From the NCBI GenBank assembly GCA_023428375.1, contig JAEYYR010000001.1, forward strand, positions 186,001-250,000: 64,000 nt of DNA, written 5' to 3'. Position 1 is the first letter of the stretch, and each line of letters begins with the position of its first letter. This DNA comes from a bacterium (GTDB taxonomy: Bacteria > Babelota > Babeliae > Babelales > Babelaceae). The notes below the pieces were generated by a model. That model did no database searches. It saw nothing but the letters and a program-made list of their open reading frames with translations, and was not told the origin of the DNA. Of the stretch, positions 25,788-33,975 are shown one piece after another. Position numbers and translations under genes: made by a program.

Positions 25788-26493
25788 TAGTAGTTCCATT
25801 TTTTAGAATATGTAATCCTTGTAAAGTAGCGATAATATTACTGGTATCAAAAGCATAAATGCCATGATGCTGTGCCGATAATCTATTAATCTCCTTATCA
25901 TCAAAAAATACTATCTTTTTTTCAGGATACAATGAAATTAATTCTTTAAAATAAGGTGCATGTGGCTTAAAATTATATCCATTGTCATGCGTTGGCGTGA
26001 CCAGTTTATCAAACAAATCTAACGTTTGTTGCATAGAAGGAGTAGCATTTTGGAACAAGTCCCGTAATGTTTTTTCGCCAATATTCGATGCTAATATTAA
26101 GGTATACCCCAGCGATTTTAATTGTTTTAATAGATGAACCATGTAAATTTTTGGCTTTTGTTGGTTGGTCATACGTATTACATCATTTTCTAATCGCTTT
26201 ACAATCGGATAATTAATAGCAAGATGATCGAGGATTTGTTCTGAAATCTCGTTGTTTAACCAATATTTCACTAAATCCCCAGCAATAAATGGAAGCGATG
26301 GCACAGCGGCAATTATTTCTCTTGCAGGGATTTGAAAGAAGGCCCAGGTAATGCCACGCAGTGATACACGCGCAACTACCCCATGAAAATCGAAGGCAAT
26401 TACCGTATTATTCGGATTAAATAATTCTTGATTTTCTTGACAAATTAATGATGTAAACAAAACAAGTATCAGGTATATTCTTGTTATTTTCAT
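25780..26493 (-). CDS. Exported HAD-like protein, copy 1
   Basis: A 237-residue paralogue of the downstream gene. It has a signal peptide (IYLILVLFTSLICQEN), motif I VIAFDFHGVV, motif II LILASNIGEK and motif IV IVFFDDKEINR. As in its partner, motif I is D-F-H rather than D-x-D. The cap region between motifs I and II (about residues 45-115) differs most between copies. The pair is probably one transcript reading leftward from about 26.5 kb. Function unknown; HAD enzymes mostly hydrolyse phosphate esters. Confidence 0.75.
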   Translation of the reverse strand: MKITRIYLILVLFTSLICQENQELFNPNNTVIAFDFHGVVARVSLRGITWAFFQIPAREIIAAVPSLPFIAGDLVKYWLNNEISEQILDHLAINYPIVKRLENDVIRMTNQQKPKIYMVHLLKQLKSLGYTLILASNIGEKTLRDLFQNATPSMQQTLDLFDKLVTPTHDNGYNFKPHAPYFKELISLYPEKKIVFFDDKEINRLSAQHHGIYAFDTSNIIATLQGLHILKNGTTNE

Positions 26494-26560
26494 TACTACC
26501 TCTATACTTTAAAGTATCGCAACAATCTATTTCTAAATGCAATAAATTATCTGGATAAAA

Positions 26561-27283
26561 ATGAATAAAATCCTCAGCATTCTTCTAATGTTTAATCTAT
26601 TTTGCCAAAGTGCTGAACAAATAAATTGGTTTACTATTGCGTCTTTAATTACCGTTAATTGGTATCTTTTGCACAAAACAAATTGTTTAGAAAAACATAT
26701 AAAAGAACAGAAAAATCACTATGATCACAAAATAAAAGCATTAAAGAAAGATGTTAAAGAATTAAAAGGCAATACTATTGATATAATAATTTCACCAAAT
26801 CTGAATCCCATGGCTCAACCAAATCAAAATAACAATCCTCAACAGGGTGCTCAATTTACCTTTTTGCTTAATCGGATCATAAGCGTCGAAACTACCATGA
26901 GAAGTATACGTGAAAGCAATAATGAAATTTTATTGCAATATAAAGTTTTTAGTGATCAGGCATCATTTTTACAATTACCTGCAAACACCCAATCAAATGG
27001 ATCAAATCAATTAAGATCGAATACCAATATTGATCACTTAGAAACGAAAATACTAAAAACACAACATATTATGTTTGATATGCTAAACAGCTTAACTGCA
27101 TTTTCAGAAGAGTTGTACTCACGAGGAAATTGCCAACAATATCACCGGAATAATTTTGAAATTATGCAAAAGGCATTGAAAGAACAAATGGGTACACCCG
27201 TTGCCATAAATGTTCAGCCAGCATTCGCACAGAAAAAAAAGGATTCTTCTGTTTTTAATATATTTAGACCAAATAAAAATTAA
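26561..27283 (+). CDS. Exported or anchored coiled-coil protein
   Basis: A 240-residue protein, family not recognised. A signal-like N-terminus (KILSILLMFNLFCQSAEQ) is followed by a second hydrophobic stretch (WFTIASLITVNWYLL), then a charged helix (LEKHIKEQKNHYDHKIKALKK, described here only in part) likely to form a coiled coil. The middle is Asn/Gln/Pro-rich. It is divergent from the exported HAD pair, with 67 bases between the starts. Confidence 0.62.
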   Translation: MNKILSILLMFNLFCQSAEQINWFTIASLITVNWYLLHKTNCLEKHIKEQKNHYDHKIKALKKDVKELKGNTIDIIISPNLNPMAQPNQNNNPQQGAQFTFLLNRIISVETTMRSIRESNNEILLQYKVFSDQASFLQLPANTQSNGSNQLRSNTNIDHLETKILKTQHIMFDMLNSLTAFSEELYSRGNCQQYHRNNFEIMQKALKEQMGTPVAINVQPAFAQKKKDSSVFNIFRPNKN

Positions 27284-27357
27284 CATTAATTCTTTTACCT
27301 TTTTTACTTTTAAGTAAACTAACAGTATTATCTTGATTTGTTGAAAAAGGAGATATT

Positions 27358-28002
27358 ATGACCTCAGCACAAAATACTATGCTTAAAACACTCTTATCCG
27401 GATTAATTTCACTCTCTTTACGCACTATGTCGTTATTTGCTCATACAGCTGGCGCATGGTTTAATCCGTTCTTACTTATCACGCCATGTTTAGGCCTATT
27501 TTTGGGCGTGTCTGAATTAGTGGCTGGTCATTTTATAGTAGCAAGTATTTGGGCAGCGATATTTCCCTTAAGTTTTATAACTGTCTTACAATTACCTACA
27601 CTTGCTGCAACATTATTTGCTTACCATTCAAATCAAAATTCTAACACATCAAAAATAGTTATTGCAGGCGGCGTATTAATGTGCACCGTATTATTTATTG
27701 CACATCCGGTTGGAAATTCAGCGATATATTACCCATTACTTTGGCTTCCAATTCTAGGCACTCTTTTTACCAATTCATTGTTTATTCGTTCATGGGGAAT
27801 CACCTTGTCTGCACATGCAGTAGGCACCCTGATCTATCTTTATACTCATACAACAACAGCATTATTCTGGGCACAATTAATGCCTCTAGCATTTGTTGAA
27901 CGCTTTTGCTCTTCATTAGTTATATATTTGGTTCTCACCGGTATACAGTATGGAGTCAAATACGCAGCAAAATCTACTTTGGCACTTCAAGCTCAAGCAT
28001 AG
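27358..28002 (+). CDS. Polytopic membrane protein, unknown
   Basis: A 214-residue protein with about six hydrophobic segments and few charged residues. Its small size and the pattern with a Trp/Asn-Pro segment near the start (AGAWFNPFLLITPCLGLFLG) recall S-components of ECF vitamin transporters, but I cannot assign it. AAAAGGAG precedes the ATG at good spacing. The stop lies 2 bases before the uppS ATG, so the two are probably co-translated. Confidence 0.68.
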   Translation: MTSAQNTMLKTLLSGLISLSLRTMSLFAHTAGAWFNPFLLITPCLGLFLGVSELVAGHFIVASIWAAIFPLSFITVLQLPTLAATLFAYHSNQNSNTSKIVIAGGVLMCTVLFIAHPVGNSAIYYPLLWLPILGTLFTNSLFIRSWGITLSAHAVGTLIYLYTHTTTALFWAQLMPLAFVERFCSSLVIYLVLTGIQYGVKYAAKSTLALQAQA

Positions 28003-28004
28003 TT

Positions 28005-28835
28005 ATGATCTTTTCATTACGTTCATTGATTCGTGTGTTGTGCGCGATCATTTGTGGATTTTGCCTATACAATGCATCAAGCCTTATACAAGCATTTAGT
28101 TTTTTTAAAACGCAATCTGGTTTACACAAAACAAGCATTAAGCATCTTGGCGTGATAATGGATGGCAATCGTCGATGGGCTCGCCAGCATAAATTTGATC
28201 CATGGATAGGTCATCGGCATGGCGTTGATCCGCTTAAACAAACCGCACAATTTTGTCTCAAACATTCAATTAAAGAGCTCACCCTTTATACGTTGTCATT
28301 AGATAATTTAGACAATAGACCTTCTGAAGAACTTACCTATTTATTCGATGTTCTTGCTAAAGAACTAGCAAGCAATGAATTGAATGAATTGCTAGAAAAT
28401 GGTATTCGTGTGCATTTTGTGGGAGATAGATCATTGTTCCCACCATCACTAAAAACCATTATTGAAGATGTTGAACAGCGCACCGCACATCAAAACAAAT
28501 TAACAATGAATTTCTTGTTTTGTTATGGTGGCAAGCAAGAACTCATACATGCCATTCAACATATTGCTCAACAAGCATCGCAAGGCTTAATTAATCCATC
28601 TTCTATTGATGATGCATATATTCGTAGTCAATTATGGAGCAGCCATCTAACTGATCCAGATCTTATTATTCGTACTGGAAAAGTTTCACGCTTAAGCTCA
28701 TTTCTCCCGTATCAATCAGTGTATAGTGAATTATATTTTGCAAATTGCTTCTGGCCAGAAATCACCGAAGAACATTTGATCGAAGCGGTGTCACATTATG
28801 AAACAACGGGACACAAAAAGAAATTCGGAAGTTGA
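28005..28835 (+). CDS. uppS: Isoprenyl transferase (undecaprenyl diphosphate synthase)
   Basis: A 276-residue cis-prenyltransferase making the C55 lipid carrier for peptidoglycan. HLGVIMDGNRRWARQH holds the catalytic Asp, followed by HRHGVDPLKQ, YTLSLDNLDNRP and DLIIRTGKVSRLSSF. The last motif is normally RT-[SG]-GE-x-R; here Lys and Val replace Gly and the Mg-binding Glu. An extra N-terminal hydrophobic helix (about residues 8-30) is absent from typical UppS (about 250) and may anchor it to the membrane. Start at the ATG right after the preceding stop. gpsA follows 10 bases later. Confidence 0.88.
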   Translation: MIFSLRSLIRVLCAIICGFCLYNASSLIQAFSFFKTQSGLHKTSIKHLGVIMDGNRRWARQHKFDPWIGHRHGVDPLKQTAQFCLKHSIKELTLYTLSLDNLDNRPSEELTYLFDVLAKELASNELNELLENGIRVHFVGDRSLFPPSLKTIIEDVEQRTAHQNKLTMNFLFCYGGKQELIHAIQHIAQQASQGLINPSSIDDAYIRSQLWSSHLTDPDLIIRTGKVSRLSSFLPYQSVYSELYFANCFWPEITEEHLIEAVSHYETTGHKKKFGS

Positions 28836-28845
28836 GCAAAGTACA

Positions 28846-29793
28846 ATGAAGCACATAACAATTCTTGGAGAAGGTGCGTGGGGCACTGCTCTCGCTAGTA
28901 TACTTGCAACTAATGGCTATGAACCATTGATTTGGGCTTATCACCAAGATTCGTGCGACGAGATAAATACTAACCATACCAATAGTAGATTTTTAAAAGA
29001 TGTATCTCTCGATCACGCTATTCGAGCAACAAATAATCTTGATCACGCATTAAATCATTCATCGGTCATTATAATCGCTCTTCCTACTAATTATATTCGT
29101 CAAACCCTGCAACCATTTTCTACTATTTCCAAAAAATTATGGATCATTGGTAGTAAAGGGCTTGAAATATCTAGAGGCATCGTTTCTTCACAAATCATTC
29201 ATGAATTATTTCCTGAACATTCACACGCCGTTATTGCCGGTCCTAGTTTTGCGCAAGATGTTATTAAAAAGCAACCTACTGGTCTTATTGTTGCCAGTGA
29301 TTCAGTCGAAGCAAGGCTTAATGCTATTAATCTCTTAAAAAATGATTATATAAGCTTGCACGAATCTAATGACGCTATTGGCATTCAATATGCCAGCATA
29401 TTGAAAAATATTTATGCGTTAGGCATGGGAATTTTGAAAGGTGCAGGCTATGAAGATAATACCTGTGCACTTTATTTGATTAAAGCTCTTCATGAGATGC
29501 ACAAAATTATTACGGTGCATGGTGGAAAATTAGAAACTATTTATGGATTGGCCGGGCTTGGAGATTTCTACTTAACTGCATCGTCTCTGAAAAGCAAAAA
29601 TATGCGTTTTGGGTATGAAATCGGCGCAGGAAAAACTCTTTCCGAGTTAAAAAAACATTGTGAGACTCTGCCCGAAGGCGTCATGTCATTAGAGGCATTT
29701 TCAAGACAGTTGCACACCTATCCGATCATGCAAAGCATTATTGACTGTATTCATAAGAATGAGAGTACTTTGTTATTAAGAGCAATTATTTAA
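28846..29793 (+). CDS. gpsA: Glycerol-3-phosphate dehydrogenase [NAD(P)+]
   Basis: A 315-residue cytoplasmic enzyme reducing dihydroxyacetone phosphate to sn-glycerol-3-phosphate for phospholipid synthesis. The dinucleotide loop is ILGEGAWGTALAS (Glu replaces the usual Gly of GxGxWG). AGPSFAQDV, the catalytic Lys in ASILKNIYALGMGILKG, and LAGLGDFYLTASSLKSKN (family L-x-GLGD-x-x-x-T) are all present. Length is slightly short of the usual 330. I chose the ATG at 28846 because homologous sequence starts there. It follows uppS closely, linking two lipid-precursor steps. Confidence 0.92.
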   Translation: MKHITILGEGAWGTALASILATNGYEPLIWAYHQDSCDEINTNHTNSRFLKDVSLDHAIRATNNLDHALNHSSVIIIALPTNYIRQTLQPFSTISKKLWIIGSKGLEISRGIVSSQIIHELFPEHSHAVIAGPSFAQDVIKKQPTGLIVASDSVEARLNAINLLKNDYISLHESNDAIGIQYASILKNIYALGMGILKGAGYEDNTCALYLIKALHEMHKIITVHGGKLETIYGLAGLGDFYLTASSLKSKNMRFGYEIGAGKTLSELKKHCETLPEGVMSLEAFSRQLHTYPIMQSIIDCIHKNESTLLLRAII

Positions 29794-29928
29794 TTGAGCA
29801 TTCTCAAAATATTCCACGAAAAAGATTAGGAATTTTATAGAGATCTTATATAAAATTTTTCTATTATTAAAAAAATCTATTTTCTGATTCTTGAGTACGG
29901 TACGCTTATGTATTAAAAAGGGAACTGT

Positions 29929-31077
29929 ATGGTTTTACTAGTACTCTCTATAATCGTTGGCATACTGCATTGTGCAGATGAAAACAATAATAATAACACA
30001 CCTGAAAATAACGCAGCGTCGTTATTTTCTAAATCATCATCCTTCAAACTGCATCCAGAATGTCAGTATCATAAATTATTTTCATTGAAGGCAAAATCCA
30101 TGCAGGCACTTGAAGATCAGGTATGTTTTCTAGAAATCAAAGATAGCGATAAACCTAGGCTACTTTGTCATCGGTATGGCATTGCAGATGATTCAATGGA
30201 ATTGAGGCATATTTCTTCTTACAGTTTTCCAGTCTATCCGCCCTTGCATCAAATAAAAAGCTATGATTTTGAATTTGTTAATCAGCCTTCTACGAATGCG
30301 ATAATTTTCAAGCTACTCTCACATTCAGATGAAGCAACGTATCACTCTTGGAATATTATTTATCCTACTAACGAGATTTGTACCATTACAGAAGGAGGGC
30401 TTACCCAAGCAAAAGCAATTATTACAGATCCCAAAAAAAACAATATTCTTTATGCACTTATTATAAAAGATAAAAAGAATAAGAAAGCTATATTCTTAAA
30501 ACGCTGTCGCTATCATGCAAAAACTAACAAACTAACATCTTTTTCATTGCTAAAAAACGAAGGTGAAAATATTGATGTTTTTGAGCGATTTCAGAATTCA
30601 TTTATTATTAATAAGGATTATATTCTCAAATTTGCCTACGTACTTAATAATAAAATTCATACATTTTCCTATAATTTAACAACAAAGGATAAAGAAACGT
30701 GTATATATCCAGAAAAAGTTACGGATGTTTTCTTTGGTTATGATGCAAAAATAAAACATTTTGTACGATTACATGATGCCAAACATCAAGTAATTATACA
30801 ACATGCAAATACGGTTGATGCACAATTTAATATCAATTTCGATCCATCTTCACGACTTATTTTATCTACCACAGGCACCCTGGGAGCAGTTTTTTTCAAT
30901 AATGAATTTCTCCTTATTATCGATCTCTTGTCGCAAGAAGTCATCGGCTATTCTGAGATTGAATTACATGAAGCATGCTATAACTGTCGATTCATTCATG
31001 CAAACAATTTTTTTCTCTTCGAACATGGTGAGAAATTTTATCTTTGCGATCTCAGATCGCTTAAAACTATTTCATGA
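29929..31077 (+). CDS. Exported protein of propeller-like composition, unknown
   Basis: A 382-residue protein with signal peptide (VLLVLSIIVGILHCADEN) followed by an Asn-rich linker and a long series of short alternating strands with aromatic residues. The pattern is compatible with a beta-propeller, as for the tandem pair at 35889 and 36868, but no repeat signature is clear. AAAGGGAA precedes the ATG. The 135-base gap before it is AT-rich and has no gene. Function unknown. Confidence 0.66.
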   Translation: MVLLVLSIIVGILHCADENNNNNTPENNAASLFSKSSSFKLHPECQYHKLFSLKAKSMQALEDQVCFLEIKDSDKPRLLCHRYGIADDSMELRHISSYSFPVYPPLHQIKSYDFEFVNQPSTNAIIFKLLSHSDEATYHSWNIIYPTNEICTITEGGLTQAKAIITDPKKNNILYALIIKDKKNKKAIFLKRCRYHAKTNKLTSFSLLKNEGENIDVFERFQNSFIINKDYILKFAYVLNNKIHTFSYNLTTKDKETCIYPEKVTDVFFGYDAKIKHFVRLHDAKHQVIIQHANTVDAQFNINFDPSSRLILSTTGTLGAVFFNNEFLLIIDLLSQEVIGYSEIELHEACYNCRFIHANNFFLFEHGEKFYLCDLRSLKTIS

Positions 31078-31219
31078 ATGCTTTGATTTACCAAAAACAG
31101 CCATAATCCAATATAACTCAGAACAAACAAAGGCCTAACTAAAGCCATTTTTATCAAACCCTTGCTTACACCACCCCATAGTAAAGTACTATTAGACATA
31201 AATAGCTACAGGAGAGAGT

Positions 31220-31885
31220 ATGTACGCACCAAAACCAATTGCGGTTCTTTTGATTATTATGTCATTAAACATTCAAGCATGGACCATAAAAGTTGAAAAT
31301 GAAACACCCTATGATCTTGCAATTGCAATGTATTATGTTGATGCCGATACACAAGCTGCAGCATCTTCCGGTTTGACCACTGTTTTTATGGCAGTTTCAG
31401 CTGGCGTTGTTGGCGAAAGAATTGGCGATGAAATTAAAAAATTAAGAGAAAATAAAATGCATGGTTTTGTTAAGCACCTCAAAGGTAAGCATACGGGTAA
31501 AGAAAGACACACAACCCTGGAAGCCGATGGAAAAAAATCCATTAAATGGAATATTGGCACTGGCTGCATTCGTGTAGTCAAAGCATGGATCGTCGAGAAG
31601 AAAACGATTACCGCTCAAGAAGCTAATGCTATGAAAAAATTTGACTCTAATTCAACACTTGGATCAGTTATAAAAGATCTTAAAGAGTCAAAGAAATGGA
31701 ATAATGCTGTAAAACAGAATAAAGATCTTACCTATCACGTCTATAACCCTGCACTCGGTGATGCTCATTCATGGAGCGCAAAGCGCGTGCCATTTGCTGA
31801 AAACCAATGCTCAGATCATGACTTTAAAATTTATGTGCAAAAAAATAATAAGGGCACTCAGCAATTAAAAATAGATTTGAAATAA
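31220..31885 (+). CDS. Exported protein, compact member of the IGTGCI family
   Basis: A 221-residue protein with a signal peptide (IAVLLIIMSLNIQAW). It joins two motifs found separately in the neighbours at 9-12 kb: VENETPYDLAIAMYYVD near the N-terminus (as in the protein at 10116) and WNIGTGCIRVVKAWIVE plus NQCSDHDFKIY in the C-terminal half (as in the one at 9278). Two cysteines in the shared motifs may form a disulfide. AGGAGAGAG precedes the ATG, and a strong terminator follows, so it is a single-gene unit. Family not recognised. Confidence 0.75.
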   Translation: MYAPKPIAVLLIIMSLNIQAWTIKVENETPYDLAIAMYYVDADTQAAASSGLTTVFMAVSAGVVGERIGDEIKKLRENKMHGFVKHLKGKHTGKERHTTLEADGKKSIKWNIGTGCIRVVKAWIVEKKTITAQEANAMKKFDSNSTLGSVIKDLKESKKWNNAVKQNKDLTYHVYNPALGDAHSWSAKRVPFAENQCSDHDFKIYVQKNNKGTQQLKIDLK

Positions 31886-31897
31886 AATTGATTAAAT

Positions 31898-31927
31898 AAA
31901 AGAGGCCTGATTTCTCAGGCCTCTTTT
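31898..31927. terminator. Bidirectional terminator
   Basis: A perfect 13-bp inverted repeat (31898-31910 and 31915-31927) with a 4-base loop, flanked by A and T runs. It ends the gene at 31220 and may also stop the leftward transcript ending at 31985. Confidence 0.85.
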
Positions 31928-31984
31928 TACCAATTTATGTACGCTGTATGTATGTTTCTACAAAAACTACACGATCAGAGTTTC

Positions 31985-32488
31985 TTAATTAAGATAAAAA
32001 ACTTTTACCGGTCTAAGCAGTGCTTTATATGCATAATTTAATAATAATAATGCGCTGGGCAACGAAATCATTTCACGCCAGTAATATTTTGGAAATAGAA
32101 AAGTAGATTGGGCAAGTTCACCGAACGTCTTTTCTGATGAAGTCAGTTCAACGTCTTGCAGGGAAGAATACTCATCGCGCTCAATTTTATATTCATTCAG
32201 TTCTTTTTTAAGATCGATCCATGTCAATCCCATATCACGAAACGTTTCTTTAAAGAGCCATGATCCAAGTACTCCCGCTAAAATTCCTGCAATCATTACT
32301 CGAGGATTGTCTTTAGTTTTGTTGCTAATAACTAATGTAGCACCATAGAACGCTATAATACCTGTGCCGTAATACCCAAGGTTGCTTAAGCTACAATGTT
32401 TAGGCTGAGTCAAAGGTTGAACACATTCTTGCGTACTCTCTGAAGCTAACAATGTAACTGTGCAGAGTAATAATAAAGCTTTCAACAT
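31985..32488 (-). CDS. Exported/membrane protein, unknown
   Basis: A 167-residue protein with a signal peptide (LKALLLLCTVTLLASES), then two hydrophobic segments (about residues 38-55 and 66-80) and a charged helix (LKKELNEYKIERDEYSSL). No family recognised. It follows the PASTA-domain gene by 7 bases on the same strand, so the two are probably co-transcribed. Confidence 0.65.
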   Translation of the reverse strand: MLKALLLLCTVTLLASESTQECVQPLTQPKHCSLSNLGYYGTGIIAFYGATLVISNKTKDNPRVMIAGILAGVLGSWLFKETFRDMGLTWIDLKKELNEYKIERDEYSSLQDVELTSSEKTFGELAQSTFLFPKYYWREMISLPSALLLLNYAYKALLRPVKVFYLN

Positions 32489-32495
32489 ATAAACC

Positions 32496-33212
32496 TCAAA
32501 TTTTTACCGTTAAATATATTGTTTCTTTTTCTATTTCATCAAAGAGTGTACCAGGCAATGGTTTTTGAGCAACAACTATTCCAGCTCTTGCATACTCATT
32601 TGTTAATACAGCATGGGTGCGATAATGAATACATTCAACATTATGACCGTATTTTTCAATTGATTCTAAGGATTCTTCAACGCGGTTGTTAATGAATGAA
32701 GGCACCAAATACTGCAATTTTTTTGACACCGCATAATACACAAGCATTATGGTGTGCGACTCAACCAAAGAATCTTGGTCAGGCCACTGAGCAATACAGG
32801 TATTAGCGGGAAGATCTGAGGACATGGGATAAGAAAAAATTTTCAAACCCTTCTTTTCAACGAGTTTTATTGCATCGACTAATTTTAATCCACGAATATC
32901 GGGGATTTTTATTAAAGGTTTATCGGCAACAATCGTTAGCAACATGGCTTGATGCGCTTTGATTGATTTACCGGGTCTCGGCTTTTGATCAATAATGGTA
33001 CCCGCAGGATATGCATCATCTTCAACATATGCCATAACGCGAGCATTCAAACGATGTTGGGATAATAGCGCGCACCCCTCAGATAAGGTATGCCCAATAA
33101 CATTTGGTGCAGACAATGAAGACATTGAAAAATACCAACTCAATAAACAATAACCGATACATGCTGCAAAGAAAGGAAGTAGTGTGGCTGTAATGAGATT
33201 ACGATCAATCAT
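32496..33212 (-). CDS. Membrane-anchored PASTA-domain protein
   Basis: A 238-residue protein with one N-terminal membrane helix (about residues 8-29) and three PASTA repeats outside the cytoplasm, each with the P-x-[IV]-x-G/x-x-x-x-A/E start and a later I-x-x-Q-x-P-x-x-G: APNVIGHTLSEGCALL...IIDQKPRPG, IPDIRGLKLVDAIKLV..., VPSFINNRVEESLESI...VVAQKPLPG. PASTA domains bind muropeptides or beta-lactams. No kinase or PBP domain is attached. Its place across rnpB from a class A PBP supports a peptidoglycan role. Confidence 0.87.
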   Translation of the reverse strand: MIDRNLITATLLPFFAACIGYCLLSWYFSMSSLSAPNVIGHTLSEGCALLSQHRLNARVMAYVEDDAYPAGTIIDQKPRPGKSIKAHQAMLLTIVADKPLIKIPDIRGLKLVDAIKLVEKKGLKIFSYPMSSDLPANTCIAQWPDQDSLVESHTIMLVYYAVSKKLQYLVPSFINNRVEESLESIEKYGHNVECIHYRTHAVLTNEYARAGIVVAQKPLPGTLFDEIEKETIYLTVKI

Positions 33213-33228
33213 GATATATTTTGGTAAA

Positions 33229-33557
33229 AAGGTACGTCATAAGCCGGATTCTGTCTGCTTTCGCAGGGGCAACCATTTATCTATGCGATATACCCACATG
33301 TTTCTTTTACAAGATGGAACGAAAAACCAACATGCTGTTTTATCTTGCTCCAGATAGGGTTTGCCCTTTAACGCTATTACTAACGCTAATCGGGTGCTCT
33401 TACCACCCGTTTTCACCCTTACCATTTACATGGCGGTTATTTTCTGTGGCACTATCCATGAGTTTACACTCCCCTAGGTTTCCTAGGTATCTATTTCGTT
33501 AGGAGTCCGGACTTTCCTCATGAATTATACAATTCACGCGATTGCCTGCCGTACCTT
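33229..33557 (-). ncRNA. rnpB: RNase P RNA
   Basis: Catalytic RNA of RNase P, which trims tRNA 5' ends. Read on the minus strand it has GAGGAAAGTCCGGACTCC near the 5' side (P4/J), ATAGTGCCACAGAAAATA with GGTAAGGGTGAAA and GGTAAGAGCACCC in the middle, and ACAGAATCCGGCTTATGACG at the 3' side. P1 forms between AAGGTACG (33557-33550) and CGTACCTT (33236-33229), and a P3-like hairpin GTGAATT/AATTCAT lies just before the GAGGAAAG box. A T run follows P1. About 329 nt. The first 40 nt overlap the 3' end of the upstream protein gene. Confidence 0.95.
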
Positions 33558-33940
33558 GTCAAATACCAAACAGCTAATGCTGCTATAATTATAGTAGCAA
33601 TAATTCTAGATACCGTCCATTGAACTACGGGTATTACACTCAATAATGTAAACATCCAAATCATACTACCCATTAAAAGCTCAGTACCTTTTATATAAGC
33701 AATAAATAAGCGCCATAATAATAGGCTCATTGCTAAAAATATACTATGATACAGCGTCATCAATCCAAGAATATGCCACCATACAATATCAATCAGCAAT
33801 AGTGCTCCAAATGACCACCAGGCTTTGATCAGCATTAAATAAAATAAATACATGCGTAAGGGAGCTAAAAATGGCGCAAAAAAAATACCCAAAGATAGCG
33901 TTTGCGCAACGAGTAATATTAAACAATTTATTATGATCAT
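33518..33940 (-). CDS. Small polytopic membrane protein (MreD-like?), 3' end inside rnpB
   Basis: A 140-residue protein with about four to five membrane helices (LFYLMLIKAWWSFGALLLIDIVWW is part of one pair, quoted in pieces: LFYLMLIKAWW, ALLLIDIVWW). Size and hydrophobic layout recall MreD, and the divergent neighbour is a class A PBP, but no decisive motif is seen. The last 13 codons and stop (33518-33557) encode the 5' P1-P3 part of RNase P RNA, so sequence there is under double constraint. Start taken as the ATG at 33940; the GTG six bases upstream is possible. No ribosome-binding site seen. Confidence 0.6.
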   Translation of the reverse strand: MIIINCLILLVAQTLSLGIFFAPFLAPLRMYLFYLMLIKAWWSFGALLLIDIVWWHILGLMTLYHSIFLAMSLLLWRLFIAYIKGTELLMGSMIWMFTLLSVIPVVQWTVSRIIATIIIAALAVWYLTRYGRQSRELYNS

Positions 33941-33975
33941 ACACACAATTTTTTAAAAACGAGTATCATAAGAAT

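Noticed and set aside
25032..26493. Toxin-antitoxin pair
   Set aside because: The two overlapping genes are paralogous exported HAD-like proteins, not a toxin with an unrelated antitoxin.
30803..31138. 111-codon frame overlapping the end of the gene at 29929
   Set aside because: No signal peptide, no ribosome-binding site, and composition of an out-of-frame shadow.
33221..33502. Open frames on both strands at 33.2-33.5 kb
   Set aside because: They lie entirely inside RNase P RNA, whose conserved elements account for the sequence.
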